The translations under genes and the position numbers were made by a program. Positions 18,922 through 27,587 of a DNA stretch of 62,465 nt are shown here, piece by piece; position 1 is the first letter of the stretch, and each line of letters begins with the position of its first letter. Under the pieces are notes generated by a model. That model ran no database searches. It was not told where the DNA came from and saw only the letters and a program-made list of their open reading frames with translations. This DNA is from UBA1731 sp964440985 (GTDB lineage Bacteria > Verrucomicrobiota > Kiritimatiellia > RFP12 > UBA1067). The stretch spans positions 1-62,465 of the forward strand of contig CAYTWE010000009.1 of the NCBI GenBank assembly GCA_964440985.1. Reading direction: 5' to 3'.

Positions 18922-20015
18922 CAGTTTATGCGAAGCGGCATCATCACGTAAAGGAAAGGCACTGAACACCTGATGATAGCCGGCGAAGACCCGTTGTTCA
19001 GTTCTATGGAAACCTCATCCTCATCAATCGCCTTGAGAGGATCCTTGACGAATGCGGGATTGAACACGATTTCAATCTTCTCTCCGCTGTACTTGATCGG
19101 CACAATATCCTTCGCTTCACCGATGTCTGCCGCCACGGACGATACAAGGAGCTGGTTCGAATCAAACGTAAGGCGCACGGATGACGATTCCTCCATCGTC
19201 ATAACGCTTGCACGGTCGATGGCGTCAAGAAGCAGCTTGCGGTCAACCATGATCTTCTCCTGACTGGAGGAGGGAATCACCTGACGGTAGTTGGGATATA
19301 TCTCGTCAAGCAGCTTGGAGTATATCTGTGTGTCGCCGAGGTTGAACGATACCTGCGACTTTTCGATGGTCACCTTCACGTCTCCGTCACCGGAAAGCGA
19401 ACGCTGCAGCTCTGCCACAACCTTCGAGGGGAGAATGATATCCTTTTCAGCGGCTACCGGGAAATCCAACTCGTGTTCAACGAGAGCGAGCCTGCGTCCA
19501 TCTGTGGCTACCATCGTAAGTTTGCCGTCCTTGAAGCTCATCAACACGCCCTTGAGCGTTTTGCGCGTCTCATCCTGAGAAACGGCATATGAGGTCTTCC
19601 GCAGCATTTCACGAAGCGTCGCCTGCGGCAGCGTGTAGGCAAACGCATCTTCAGAGACGGGAAGCGCCGGGAAATCGGCAACCGGCATTCCGGAAAGCCT
19701 GAACGATGCACTGCCGGCCGAAATGCGTGTGCGATCCTGAATATCTGAGTCAAGTTCCACAACGCCTTCAGCACAAGATGATATCGTACTTGAAAGGAGG
19801 CGCACAGGTATCGTAGTCGCTCCTCCCTCCACTGCTTCACATTCAACGGTCGACTTGATGGATATGTCAAGGTCAGTGGTGACGAGGCTGAGTTTGCCGT
19901 CCTTGGCTTCAAGCATCACATTCTGAATGATCTGAAGCGAACCTTTTCCAGCAACTATGTTCTGGACCTTCTTCAGTCCATCGATAAACTTTGAGCGTAT
20001 GATCTTTATCTTCAT
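18921..20015 (-). CDS. dnaN: DNA polymerase III beta sliding clamp
   Basis: The 364-residue protein begins MKIKIIRSKFIDGLKKVQNIV and shows the three repeated clamp domains, with the Q-x-x-L-N/L-type strand at each domain start. The C-terminus VPFLYVMMPLRI corresponds to the conserved P-M-R/P-L end that forms the partner-binding cleft. It tethers replicative polymerase to DNA. AAAGGGAG lies before the start. It follows dnaA with a 266-base AT-rich spacer, a normal origin-region arrangement. Confidence 0.95.
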   Translation of the reverse strand: MKIKIIRSKFIDGLKKVQNIVAGKGSLQIIQNVMLEAKDGKLSLVTTDLDISIKSTVECEAVEGGATTIPVRLLSSTISSCAEGVVELDSDIQDRTRISAGSASFRLSGMPVADFPALPVSEDAFAYTLPQATLREMLRKTSYAVSQDETRKTLKGVLMSFKDGKLTMVATDGRRLALVEHELDFPVAAEKDIILPSKVVAELQRSLSGDGDVKVTIEKSQVSFNLGDTQIYSKLLDEIYPNYRQVIPSSSQEKIMVDRKLLLDAIDRASVMTMEESSSVRLTFDSNQLLVSSVAADIGEAKDIVPIKYSGEKIEIVFNPAFVKDPLKAIDEDEVSIELNNGSSPAIIRCSVPFLYVMMPLRIN

Positions 20016-20281
20016 GGCAAACTCCCTTTGGTTTCCTTGGGCGTGTATTGTACCCTATTACTGGTTAATAAGTAAAGTATATATATTATCTATTATTAGG
20101 TTTGTCAGCAAGTGGCATAAGTCTCTGGAAGGCGTGATTTTAAAGGCTCAAACGAATGTCGCACCTGTTGATTTCTCTCTGCATACCTTGTTGCTTCTTT
20201 TTGCATCTCGCTTAGGCTGTTGATAGGTGTACATAAATCGCCTTTTTGCATACAGGTTCTGAACAGGCAGCGAACAGTTTA
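20016..20281. other. AT-rich spacer between dnaA and dnaN
   Basis: No gene is seen. The stretch around 20060-20100 is almost pure A and T (alternating TATATAT), a possible unwinding element. A TACAAT -10-like hexamer on the minus strand near 20046-20051 could serve dnaN. Two GAACAG half-sites lie near 20259-20277. Confidence 0.4.
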
Positions 20282-21688
20282 TCAATCGAACAGCTCCGAT
20301 GGTTTTCTTCCGAGCAGTTCCGTTATCTGCTCAATTGATTTCCTCAGTTTGGGTTCCACCGACAGTCTTTTCTGGATTGTCTCAGCGCCGTATATGACGG
20401 TCGTATGGTTCTTCTTGAACTCCCTTGCAACAGTAGGCGTTGATTGTCCGGTCAGCTTGCGCGCAAGAAACATTGCGACTTGACGCGCAGTGGCAAGCGG
20501 CTGCGTCCTGTTGGAGGACTGGATGTCTGCATAGGAGGTTTCATAGAACGAGCATACTGCCTTTATAACCTCTTCAACAGACAGACGCCTTATCGTGACT
20601 TCCTCCTCCGTGAGTTCCTTCAGCAACACCTGTGCAACCTGCTTTGTGACCTCGGTGTTCGGATTTGCGTCCATGAACCGGACTATAAGGTTTAGAGCCC
20701 CTTCCATCGCCCTTACGGACGATCTTATGTTTTCGCCTATGAAATTGAATATTTCGTCTGGAATGTTGTATCTACAGTTTCGAGCCTTTGCTTTTAAGAT
20801 GGCGATTCGAGTTTCATATGAGGGCGACTCTATCTCGATGACAATTCCCTGCTGAAACCTCGTGACAAGGCGTTCCTCAAAGCCGTTCAGTTTTTTGGGA
20901 GGTACGTCGCAGGTCATCACCACCTGCTTGCCGTACGTCATCAGATCGTTGTAGGTGTTGAAGAACTCCTCCTGAAACTGCACTTTTCCGCCAACAAACT
21001 GTACGTCATCAAGAAGAAGGAGATCGATATGGCGGTATCTTTTCCTGAACGCCTCAATGGCTTTGTTTGAGATTGCGTTTATGTATTCATTCAGGAACGT
21101 TTCACTTGTGAGGTAGCACACGCTTTTCGACGGATTGCTTTTCATGACCTCATGCCCAATGGCCTGCATGAGATGCGTTTTTCCGAGACCTGTCCCTCCC
21201 CAGACAAAGAACGGATTGTTCGTGTTGCCGCCAGGCTCCTTGGCGATTGCCGATGCTATCGCATATGCGAACGAGTTCGATGGGCCTTTGACGAAATTCT
21301 CAAAGGTGTAGTTCGCGTTGAGCGGAACCGTTGATGCAAATCTTTGCCTTGCCGGAGACTGAACATCGACAGTTGTCTGAATCTGCCGCTTGCTTTCCTG
21401 CCGCCTTCTTTCCTCTGCGTCAATTCTTGCCTTTTCACTGACTTTGAAGACGACTGTTACGTCTTCCGGCGCTCCTGCCTGAACCAATGCTATCCTCAAC
21501 GGTTCAGCATATGTGGAGGTATAGAATTCCGCTAAATACTCATCTGCTACGCCTATCGTGAATATGTTGCCATCCAATGAGTGTGATGCAAAAGCAGGGG
21601 CATGACGATCCCACTTCCCCACATCCTCCTGTGATTTCAGCGAGGTTTTGTAGAGTGCAACTGCTATGTCCCACAATTCTGCGCGCAT
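20282..21688 (-). CDS. dnaA: Chromosomal replication initiator DnaA
   Basis: DnaA binds origin boxes and loads the helicase. The 468-residue protein has an N-terminal interaction domain, AAA+ domain with Walker A GGTGLGKTH near residue 165 and Walker B LLLLDDVQF near 228, and a C-terminal box-binding domain with the DnaA signature (VAREFKKNHTTVIYG) near 425. CAGGAA lies 8 bases before the ATG. It is downstream of mnmG and upstream of dnaN, all leftward. The upstream spacer contains TTATGCACA and TTATNAACA boxes, which suggests autoregulation. Confidence 0.97.
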   Translation of the reverse strand: MRAELWDIAVALYKTSLKSQEDVGKWDRHAPAFASHSLDGNIFTIGVADEYLAEFYTSTYAEPLRIALVQAGAPEDVTVVFKVSEKARIDAEERRRQESKRQIQTTVDVQSPARQRFASTVPLNANYTFENFVKGPSNSFAYAIASAIAKEPGGNTNNPFFVWGGTGLGKTHLMQAIGHEVMKSNPSKSVCYLTSETFLNEYINAISNKAIEAFRKRYRHIDLLLLDDVQFVGGKVQFQEEFFNTYNDLMTYGKQVVMTCDVPPKKLNGFEERLVTRFQQGIVIEIESPSYETRIAILKAKARNCRYNIPDEIFNFIGENIRSSVRAMEGALNLIVRFMDANPNTEVTKQVAQVLLKELTEEEVTIRRLSVEEVIKAVCSFYETSYADIQSSNRTQPLATARQVAMFLARKLTGQSTPTVAREFKKNHTTVIYGAETIQKRLSVEPKLRKSIEQITELLGRKPSELFD

Positions 21689-21931
21689 GCCATTTTCCTG
21701 TTTTGCAAATTCTCTTTTTTCTCTTTTTGAAACTTGAACATTAAATCAGAATGTGATGTAAACTTCAACAGTAAAAAACACAAAGTAGTGCACAACTTAT
21801 GAACAGCTTTTGTTTATAACTTGTGTGATGTGCGAACTCCTTTTTTTGGCGTGCATATGACGCATAACATATATCAATTACTTGTACATAAGCATTATGC
21901 ACACATGTATCTGATCTCACCTCATTTTGAT
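21689..21931. promoter_or_regulatory. Spacer between mnmG and dnaA with DnaA-box-like sites
   Basis: AT-rich non-coding spacer. It contains TTATGCACA (21895-21903, matches the TTATNCACA DnaA box), TTATGAACA (21797-21805) and an inverted TTATAAACA (21811-21819). It probably holds the dnaA promoter; autoregulation or origin function is inferred. Confidence 0.5.
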
Positions 21932-23992
21932 TCAGTGATGTCCACGATGGATGATTACGGCCAATATGGCAACATCTGCCGGATTTACGCCGGGTATCCG
22001 CGATGCCTGTGCAAGTGTCTCCGGTTTCCAACGCTTCAGTTTCTCGCGGCTCTCGTATCTTACGGCCTTGCACTTATCGTAATCAAGCCATGACGGAATC
22101 ACCGTCATTTCATCGCGTTTCGCCCGTTCCGCCGCTATTTTCTCCTGTGCAATGTACCCTTCATATTGAAGTTGAATCTGGATTTGCTCAACCACTTGTG
22201 GAGGCAAATTTTTGGCGGAGATGTTCTTGTCATGCAGATGAGATTTTATCAATTCTGAAAATTGATGCGTCTCATCCCGTACACTTGCCGTCAGTATTCC
22301 TAAGCGATCTGCTGCTTCCATAAGACGATACCTTGCGTTGTCCTGACGCAATATCAGTCTGCGTTCCGCTCGCGAAGTGAACATTCGGTACGGTTCATCT
22401 GTTCCCTTCGTCACCAGATCATCAATCATGACTCCAATGTATGCATCCTGTCTGCTGAACACCAAAGGTTCTTCGCCCTTTACCTGAAGCGCAGCATTTA
22501 TCCCGGCCATTATTCCTTGTGCGGCGGCTTCTTCATATCCTGTAGTACCGTTGACCTGACCGGCAAAGAACAACCCGGATATCCGCTTTGATTCCAGCGT
22601 ATGCTTCAGTTCCCGGGCATCAATGCCATCATACTCTATCGCGTATGCGTACTTCAAGAACTCTGCATTCTCAAGACCTGGCACGGAACGTACCATCTGT
22701 TCCTGTACATTTCGCGGCAATGAGCAGGATAACCCGTTAGGGTATATCACATTTCCCTCAAGATCTTCCGGTTCGAGCATGACATGATGATGATCTACAC
22801 CGGTGAACCGTACTATCTTATCCTCTATTGATGGACAGTACCGTACTCCTGTACCTTTGATTGATCCACCATACAGGGCGGAGTCGGATAAATGCGAGCG
22901 TATTATTTCATGCGTAGCAGGGGTTGTATGCGTCATCCAGCATGAGATGTTTGGAATGTTCCACATGGAACATTCCAGCAATGTGTCATGTATGTCTTTG
23001 AGTTGAGATAGATTGATAATGCCATTGTTCAATACTGAACATTTGTTTTGTTCGGCACAAGTGTCATGAGGTTGTTGTGCTTCATGATCCATGATATTGT
23101 TCCACGTGGAACATATGTTTTTCTGGTTAGAGGGCATCTCGCAGTGAGAATTTCTGCGCTGTTGTCCATTCAATGAGATGATGCTACGCAGTTCGCTTTC
23201 GTTGATACCACATTCACCACTAATCAATCCGCTACATTCTGTGCAACCCTGCTGAATGGCACCATTGTTCCACGTGGAACAATGGTGTGTCCGCAAGCTA
23301 AAAAGAGGGGGCGGCATTTCACCTTTTTGTTCTACGCATACTGAAAAGTCACAAGATTGTGCCTTGAGTCTCGGTGGTGTTCCGGTTTTAAGGCGAATAA
23401 GACTGAATCCCAATGTCTCAAGCGACTTTGAGAGGCGGTTGGCGGCAGGGCGACTGTCGCCACCGGATTCTTCTGCGTCATGTCCGATGAAGATACGTCC
23501 GCGAAGGGCAGTTCCGCTTGTGATGACAACGGTCTTTGCGGAAATGCAGCCATGTTGTTCTGTGCGTACCCCGGATACAGCGGTGTAGCCCAATCCAGTG
23601 GCATTGTCTGTGAGAATGTCTGTTGCTATATCTTCAATGACGACAAGATTCTGTTGGCTGTTGATGGTTCGTTGCATTCTTGCCGCATAAAGACGTTTGT
23701 CACATTGTGCCCTTGTTGCCCTTACAGCCGGTCCTCGGGAAGTGTTAAGTGTTTTGATTTGCAGTGCGGATAGGTCGGCATTGTGTCCCATTTCACCGCC
23801 GAGTGCGTCAAGTTCGTACACAAGATGGCTTTTGGCCAATCCACCAATAGACGGGTTGCAGGGCATGGATGCAATTGCATCTGCGCGTCCGGTAATGAGA
23901 AGGGTGGATATACCCATTCGCGCTGCGGCCAATGCCGCTTCGCTTCCGGCATGGCCACCACCTATGACAATTACTTCAGGATCGTATGACAT
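21932..23992 (-). CDS. mnmG: tRNA uridine-5-carboxymethylaminomethyl modification enzyme MnmG with an extra internal domain
   Basis: MnmG (GidA) with MnmE modifies wobble U34 of several tRNAs. The FAD site VIVIGGGHAGSEAA is at residues 8-21, and the family motifs CNPSIGG, KTGTPPRL, RYCPSIEDKIVRF and QVNGTTGYEEAAAQG are intact. Length is 686 residues against about 620-640 usual. The excess is an insertion of about 114 residues (DNA 22949-23290) between PPLFSL and CWMTHTT, where relatives run straight on. This insertion contains CSTWNN twice, CSVLNN and CSMWN, which are in-frame translations of palindromic DNA sites. Start ATG at 23992 is preferred to a TTG two codons earlier. The gene is more AT-rich than most of the window. 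Confidence 0.95.
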   Translation of the reverse strand: MSYDPEVIVIGGGHAGSEAALAAARMGISTLLITGRADAIASMPCNPSIGGLAKSHLVYELDALGGEMGHNADLSALQIKTLNTSRGPAVRATRAQCDKRLYAARMQRTINSQQNLVVIEDIATDILTDNATGLGYTAVSGVRTEQHGCISAKTVVITSGTALRGRIFIGHDAEESGGDSRPAANRLSKSLETLGFSLIRLKTGTPPRLKAQSCDFSVCVEQKGEMPPPLFSLRTHHCSTWNNGAIQQGCTECSGLISGECGINESELRSIISLNGQQRRNSHCEMPSNQKNICSTWNNIMDHEAQQPHDTCAEQNKCSVLNNGIINLSQLKDIHDTLLECSMWNIPNISCWMTHTTPATHEIIRSHLSDSALYGGSIKGTGVRYCPSIEDKIVRFTGVDHHHVMLEPEDLEGNVIYPNGLSCSLPRNVQEQMVRSVPGLENAEFLKYAYAIEYDGIDARELKHTLESKRISGLFFAGQVNGTTGYEEAAAQGIMAGINAALQVKGEEPLVFSRQDAYIGVMIDDLVTKGTDEPYRMFTSRAERRLILRQDNARYRLMEAADRLGILTASVRDETHQFSELIKSHLHDKNISAKNLPPQVVEQIQIQLQYEGYIAQEKIAAERAKRDEMTVIPSWLDYDKCKAVRYESREKLKRWKPETLAQASRIPGVNPADVAILAVIIHRGHH
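22957..22972. promoter_or_regulatory. parS-like palindrome TGTTCCACATGGAACA in mnmG
   Basis: Eleven-base matching arms flank a CA centre when extended to GGAATG...CATTCC. It differs at one base from the parS form TGTTCCACGTGGAACA. Translated on the minus strand it is CSMWN. Confidence 0.6.
23026..23041. promoter_or_regulatory. Palindrome TGTTCAATACTGAACA in mnmG
   Basis: Six-base perfect arms; reads CSVLNN in the mnmG frame. It belongs with the 17661-17680 palindrome by sequence rather than with the exact parS form. Confidence 0.45.
23098..23113. promoter_or_regulatory. parS-like palindrome TGTTCCACGTGGAACA in mnmG
   Basis: A 16-base perfect palindrome matching the known parS variation (TGTTNCACGTGNAACA). 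It reads CSTWNN in the mnmG frame. Confidence 0.75.
23266..23281. promoter_or_regulatory. parS-like palindrome TGTTCCACGTGGAACA in mnmG
   Basis: The same 16-base core; here the perfect palindrome extends to 26 bases (23261-23286). It reads CSTWNN in the mnmG frame and lies at the upstream edge of the insertion. Confidence 0.8.
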
Positions 23993-24540
23993 GATCAATT
24001 GTTTCCATTAGAAAAAAAGAATAGGATGTAGGACGGCATTAGATCAATGAACAAAGTCTGAACCTCACGGGTTTGCATTGCGACGACAAAATCTGAGTTG
24101 GTGCGCACTAATACATGAAGAACGGGAATGCATGTACACGATATGCAGAAGAGAACTCCATGGTTCAAATATAACTCAATCGCCTGATTGAGGCAGAACG
24201 ATTGTTAAAGACTATGTAGGTTGGTGGATAATTATCAGGTTTACATGTGTGCTTGCATGATTGCGCAACATAAATGATGTTGTGCGGAAAAACCAATAAC
24301 TTATTGACAAGTTGCCAAAATAAGTTATCCGCCATCGATGATAATCTTAAACTGCCAAATATGTCATCAATATGTAAAATTTTCCTTGTCATCATATTTT
24401 GAAAAGAAATGCAAAGGAAAAATAATGACATTTGTGAACCGATTATGAACAGGCTATGCTGCATAACATAAAATATGGTTTTTAGTGTGTTTATGGTGCT
24501 TCATCGGCAATAACAAGCCTCAGTGCATATAGCCGCGTAT
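23993..24540. other. AT-rich non-coding region upstream of mnmG; candidate origin
   Basis: No gene is seen in about 550 bases, which are far more AT-rich than flanking genes. DnaA-box-like sequences include TTATCCACC (minus, 24223-24231), TTATCCGCC (24325-24333), TTATTGACA (24301-24309) and TTATGAACA (24443-24451). Genes to the left (mnmG, dnaA, dnaN) read left and genes to the right read right, as expected on two sides of an origin. Origin function is inference. Confidence 0.45.
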
Positions 24541-24985
24541 TATATCAAAGTATAAGGCAGTGTTTGATCAATTGAAGACAGGAGGATTTTGCTGTTTGGA
24601 GATCCCGGGGTTTTTCGGGTAAGAAAATCGCCGAATCCCTGTAAACAAAGGGCGGCGTCGCTGTTTTCACGTTGCGCCAAGTAAACCCGGTTACGGGAAC
24701 GCGGAGCGCGTCGACCGCGCACCCTTGAAGAGATCGACTGCGGGCAGATGCCGCAGGGCTGCTGTTGCTTTCTCCGCCGGGAGTTTCGGAGGCTTGGAGG
24801 CGCGAGGTTGTTCCACAATTCGCCCCGAACTCCGATACTTCAAAACTCCACGCAGCGGAAGCAACGAACTTCCGCGTCCGCATGATACAGATAGACGCAA
24901 CGCCTCGTCCGCCAGGAAAAATGGGGACCTCCAATCTTGCTGTAACTTGACATGCTACAAGCTGCGCAAGGCGGCGCATCTGCGG
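24541..24985. other. GC-rich stretch without a recognisable gene
   Basis: Base composition changes sharply from the AT-rich region to GC-rich here. Both strands have open frames, but their translations are rich in Arg, Ser and Pro, lack family motifs and oppose each other, so none is called. Small inverted repeats occur (CCCGGTTACGGG near 24697; TCCCGGGGTTTTTCGGG near 24603). It may be an interspersed repeat. Confidence 0.35.
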
Positions 24986-25014
24986 TTGAAAGGTGGGGCG
25001 ACTTATGAGATAAT
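24986..25014 (+). promoter_or_regulatory. Promoter upstream of the gene at 25114
   Basis: TTGAAA (24986-24991) and GATAAT (25009-25014) are 17 bases apart, with TGA extending the -10. Confidence 0.6.
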
Positions 25015-25113
25015 GCCGCCCACTTGGAACGCAGGTGCGCCGTCCGTTGCATTTCAATGTATCGGGTCATGTGGATATGCGACAGCGGCGCTGATAAGGT
25101 CAGGAGAAAGTGG

Positions 25114-27378
25114 ATGAAACGCATTGTGTCTGCCGTCGTTGCGGCTGGATTGTCATTCGCCGCTTTGGCGGATATCACGCTTGAGAACGAAGATTGCCGG
25201 CTCGTCATAGGTGACGACGCCTGCGCAAAATCGCTTGTGGTGAAGGCGACCGGCGAGGAGTGCATTGACTCATCACTTAAGCTACCCATGCTGACGGTGA
25301 CGCAGGATCGTCCTTTCGACAACGAACTGAAGCTCATTCACCCCAACAAGAGAATCGTCTATCCGGCGGTGAGCGTTCGTCGCGACGGCAACGACAGCGG
25401 ACTGCTTGTGTTCGGGTTCGGACACGGATTGTACGAGGCAACGGTGCGCGTCTCCGCCTCTCCGCGATACATCCTCTTCAGGCTTGAGAATTTTCTGACG
25501 GAGCGAAAGGGATCATACGAATATCTGAGGATGGACATTCCGCAGGCATCGTCATGCCGCTTTCTGCAACTGCCCGTTCGCGGAAGAAGAAACTTCGGAA
25601 ACTGGTTGAATGCCTGCTGGGACGAAAGGGCTGCTGTGTGCGTGGCCGGTGCGTCGCCGCATCCTGACATAGACAATGAAGATCGCGGAGGGACGAAGGT
25701 GCTGTATGCCGAAGCTCTCGCGGGAATCAAACTGCGTGGAGCAGAGGCCGCCGTCATCGCGGCGCCAGGGCGCGAAGCGTTTCTTGACGCAATGGATGCA
25801 TTTGAGATTGCCCTCAAATTGCCACGCGGCGTGAAGAGCCGCCGTTCCGAGACGGTCAAAGAGCCTATCTTCCATCTTTCGTGGAGTTTCAAGCCGACTG
25901 ATGCGGATGAAGCAATCAGACTTGCGAAGATGGGCGGATTCCGTCTTGTGACGTTTTCTTATCACAATCTCTTCAAGGAGAGGGGCAGCTGGGGACTCTG
26001 CGGAGACTACGACTGGCGCGATGACCTTCCGAACGGTGAGGCGGATGTCCGTGCAATGATTGACAAGTTCCACAAGGCCGGACTTCTCTGCGGATTCCAC
26101 ACGCTTCATTCACACATTGGGCTGTACAGCCGATACGTTACGCCTGTCGCCGATCCGCGTCTGAACAAGACGCGCCGGTTTACGCTTGCCGCACCGCTTC
26201 CCGCCGATACGAACGTCACGGAGATCGCCGTGATGGAGCCTACAGTGGACGTGCCTGAGTTTGCGGCCTGCCGCGTCCTCCAGTTCGGCGGAGAACTCAT
26301 TTCGTACGAAAGCTGCAGTTCCGAACCTCCGTACAGGTTCTTCGGCGTAAGGCGCGGCGCACACGCCACAAAGGTTGTCGCCCACGGGCGCGGCGAGGTC
26401 GGCGGCATCCTCGACATAAGCGAGTTCGGCACTCCCGCGAGCTGCTACATCGATCAGAACACCGATCTGCAGGACGAAGTGGCGGCAAAGATTGCGCGGG
26501 CCTACAACTGCGGATTCGATTACGTGTATCTGGACGGCTCTGAGGGCGTGAACCGTCCATTCGGATTCCATGTCGCGAATGCGCAGCTCCGCTACTGGCG
26601 GCTTCTGAAACCGGAGCCGATATTCGGCGAAGCGGCCGCGAAGACGCATTTCGGATGGCATATGCTCGCCGGAGCAAATGCGTTCGACTGCTTCCCCCCT
26701 GAAATATTCAAGGAAAACCTTCGGGCATATCCGTTCGCCCAGGCGCCGATAACCCAGCAGGACATGACACGCGTCGATTTCGGATGGTGGAATTTCAGCG
26801 TTCCGCGAAAGGGCAGTGCAACGCATCCCGGTTCGCTTGGCACACAGGCCGACCTGTGGGAGTACGGCGTTTCCGTGGCGACGGCCTGGGACTGTGCGGC
26901 TTCCATTCTCATGTCCTTGGACAACCTCAATCGGCATCCGCGAACCGCCGATGTTCTCGGCGTTATGAAGCGGTGGGCGGATGTGCGTCGCAAGGGGCTT
27001 TTCCGCGAAGAGTGGCGTGAGCAGATAAAAGACCATTCAAAGGAGCATCACCTTCTCGTCAATGCGAAGGGGGACTACGAACTTGTCCGCTACGAGCAAA
27101 TTATCGGCGGCGATGAGGCAAGACCAATCAGGGCGTTCCTGTTCGAGAAGGATGGTGCGAACTGGGTCGTGTACTGGAACTGCACCGGAGACGGGCGGCT
27201 GTGGCTGCCTGTTGCATCCGGCGACATTTCGCTCTTTGACGAGTTCGCAGGAAAGCCGGTCGAAGTCACATCCGAAGATGGCGGCGTGACGATCCCCGCC
27301 GGTTCGCGGCTGTACATGAAGACACTTCTTCCACGTAAGGAGATTGAAAAGGCGTTCAACGCTTCGCGGCTCAAATAG
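25114..27378 (+). CDS. Secreted TIM-barrel-like protein, possible glycoside hydrolase of unassigned family
   Basis: The 754-residue protein has a signal peptide (about 1-19), a beta-rich N-terminal third, and a central region with barrel-type strands. These include HLSWSFKPTDADEAI, GFRLVTFSYHN, LLCGFHTLHSHIG and FDYVYLDGSEGVNRP. The Asp/Glu pair in YLDGSEG near residue 475 is a plausible catalytic site. A C-terminal beta-sandwich follows (about 660-745, ending RLYMKTLLP). AGGAGA lies before the ATG; an upstream in-frame start lacks a signal peptide. I do not recognise the family. A role in glycan breakdown is inferred from architecture and neighbours. Confidence 0.6.
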   Translation: MKRIVSAVVAAGLSFAALADITLENEDCRLVIGDDACAKSLVVKATGEECIDSSLKLPMLTVTQDRPFDNELKLIHPNKRIVYPAVSVRRDGNDSGLLVFGFGHGLYEATVRVSASPRYILFRLENFLTERKGSYEYLRMDIPQASSCRFLQLPVRGRRNFGNWLNACWDERAAVCVAGASPHPDIDNEDRGGTKVLYAEALAGIKLRGAEAAVIAAPGREAFLDAMDAFEIALKLPRGVKSRRSETVKEPIFHLSWSFKPTDADEAIRLAKMGGFRLVTFSYHNLFKERGSWGLCGDYDWRDDLPNGEADVRAMIDKFHKAGLLCGFHTLHSHIGLYSRYVTPVADPRLNKTRRFTLAAPLPADTNVTEIAVMEPTVDVPEFAACRVLQFGGELISYESCSSEPPYRFFGVRRGAHATKVVAHGRGEVGGILDISEFGTPASCYIDQNTDLQDEVAAKIARAYNCGFDYVYLDGSEGVNRPFGFHVANAQLRYWRLLKPEPIFGEAAAKTHFGWHMLAGANAFDCFPPEIFKENLRAYPFAQAPITQQDMTRVDFGWWNFSVPRKGSATHPGSLGTQADLWEYGVSVATAWDCAASILMSLDNLNRHPRTADVLGVMKRWADVRRKGLFREEWREQIKDHSKEHHLLVNAKGDYELVRYEQIIGGDEARPIRAFLFEKDGANWVVYWNCTGDGRLWLPVASGDISLFDEFAGKPVEVTSEDGGVTIPAGSRLYMKTLLPRKEIEKAFNASRLK

Positions 27379-27540
27379 CGTCGTTCGCGAAACATCATGC
27401 ACCACAGCATGATTCTCAAATGCGTGGCAGGTAGGGGACGCGGTACGGGCAGAAATTATGGCGGCTTATTGTGCCCCAGTGCGCCGCTGTGATTTATGGC
27501 AAAAAAAAAAACACATATTTGCGATTTGTGGCAGGGACGC

Positions 27541-27551
27541 TGTGGTATAAT
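27541..27551 (+). promoter_or_regulatory. Extended -10 promoter of the glycine-rich gene
   Basis: TGTGGTATAAT with the hexamer at 27546-27551, 36 bases before the start codon; the -35 is weak. Confidence 0.75.
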
Positions 27552-27587
27552 CACACGCGTTGAACAGGCGGAGACAGGAGATTAGTG

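Noticed and set aside
24150..24200. TTCAAAT resembling a tRNA T-loop
   Set aside because: No matching acceptor, D- or anticodon arms; no tRNA can be folded there.
24545..25057. 170-codon minus-strand frame upstream of the gene at 25114
   Set aside because: It overlaps an opposing open frame and the promoter region; composition looks random; no start signal.
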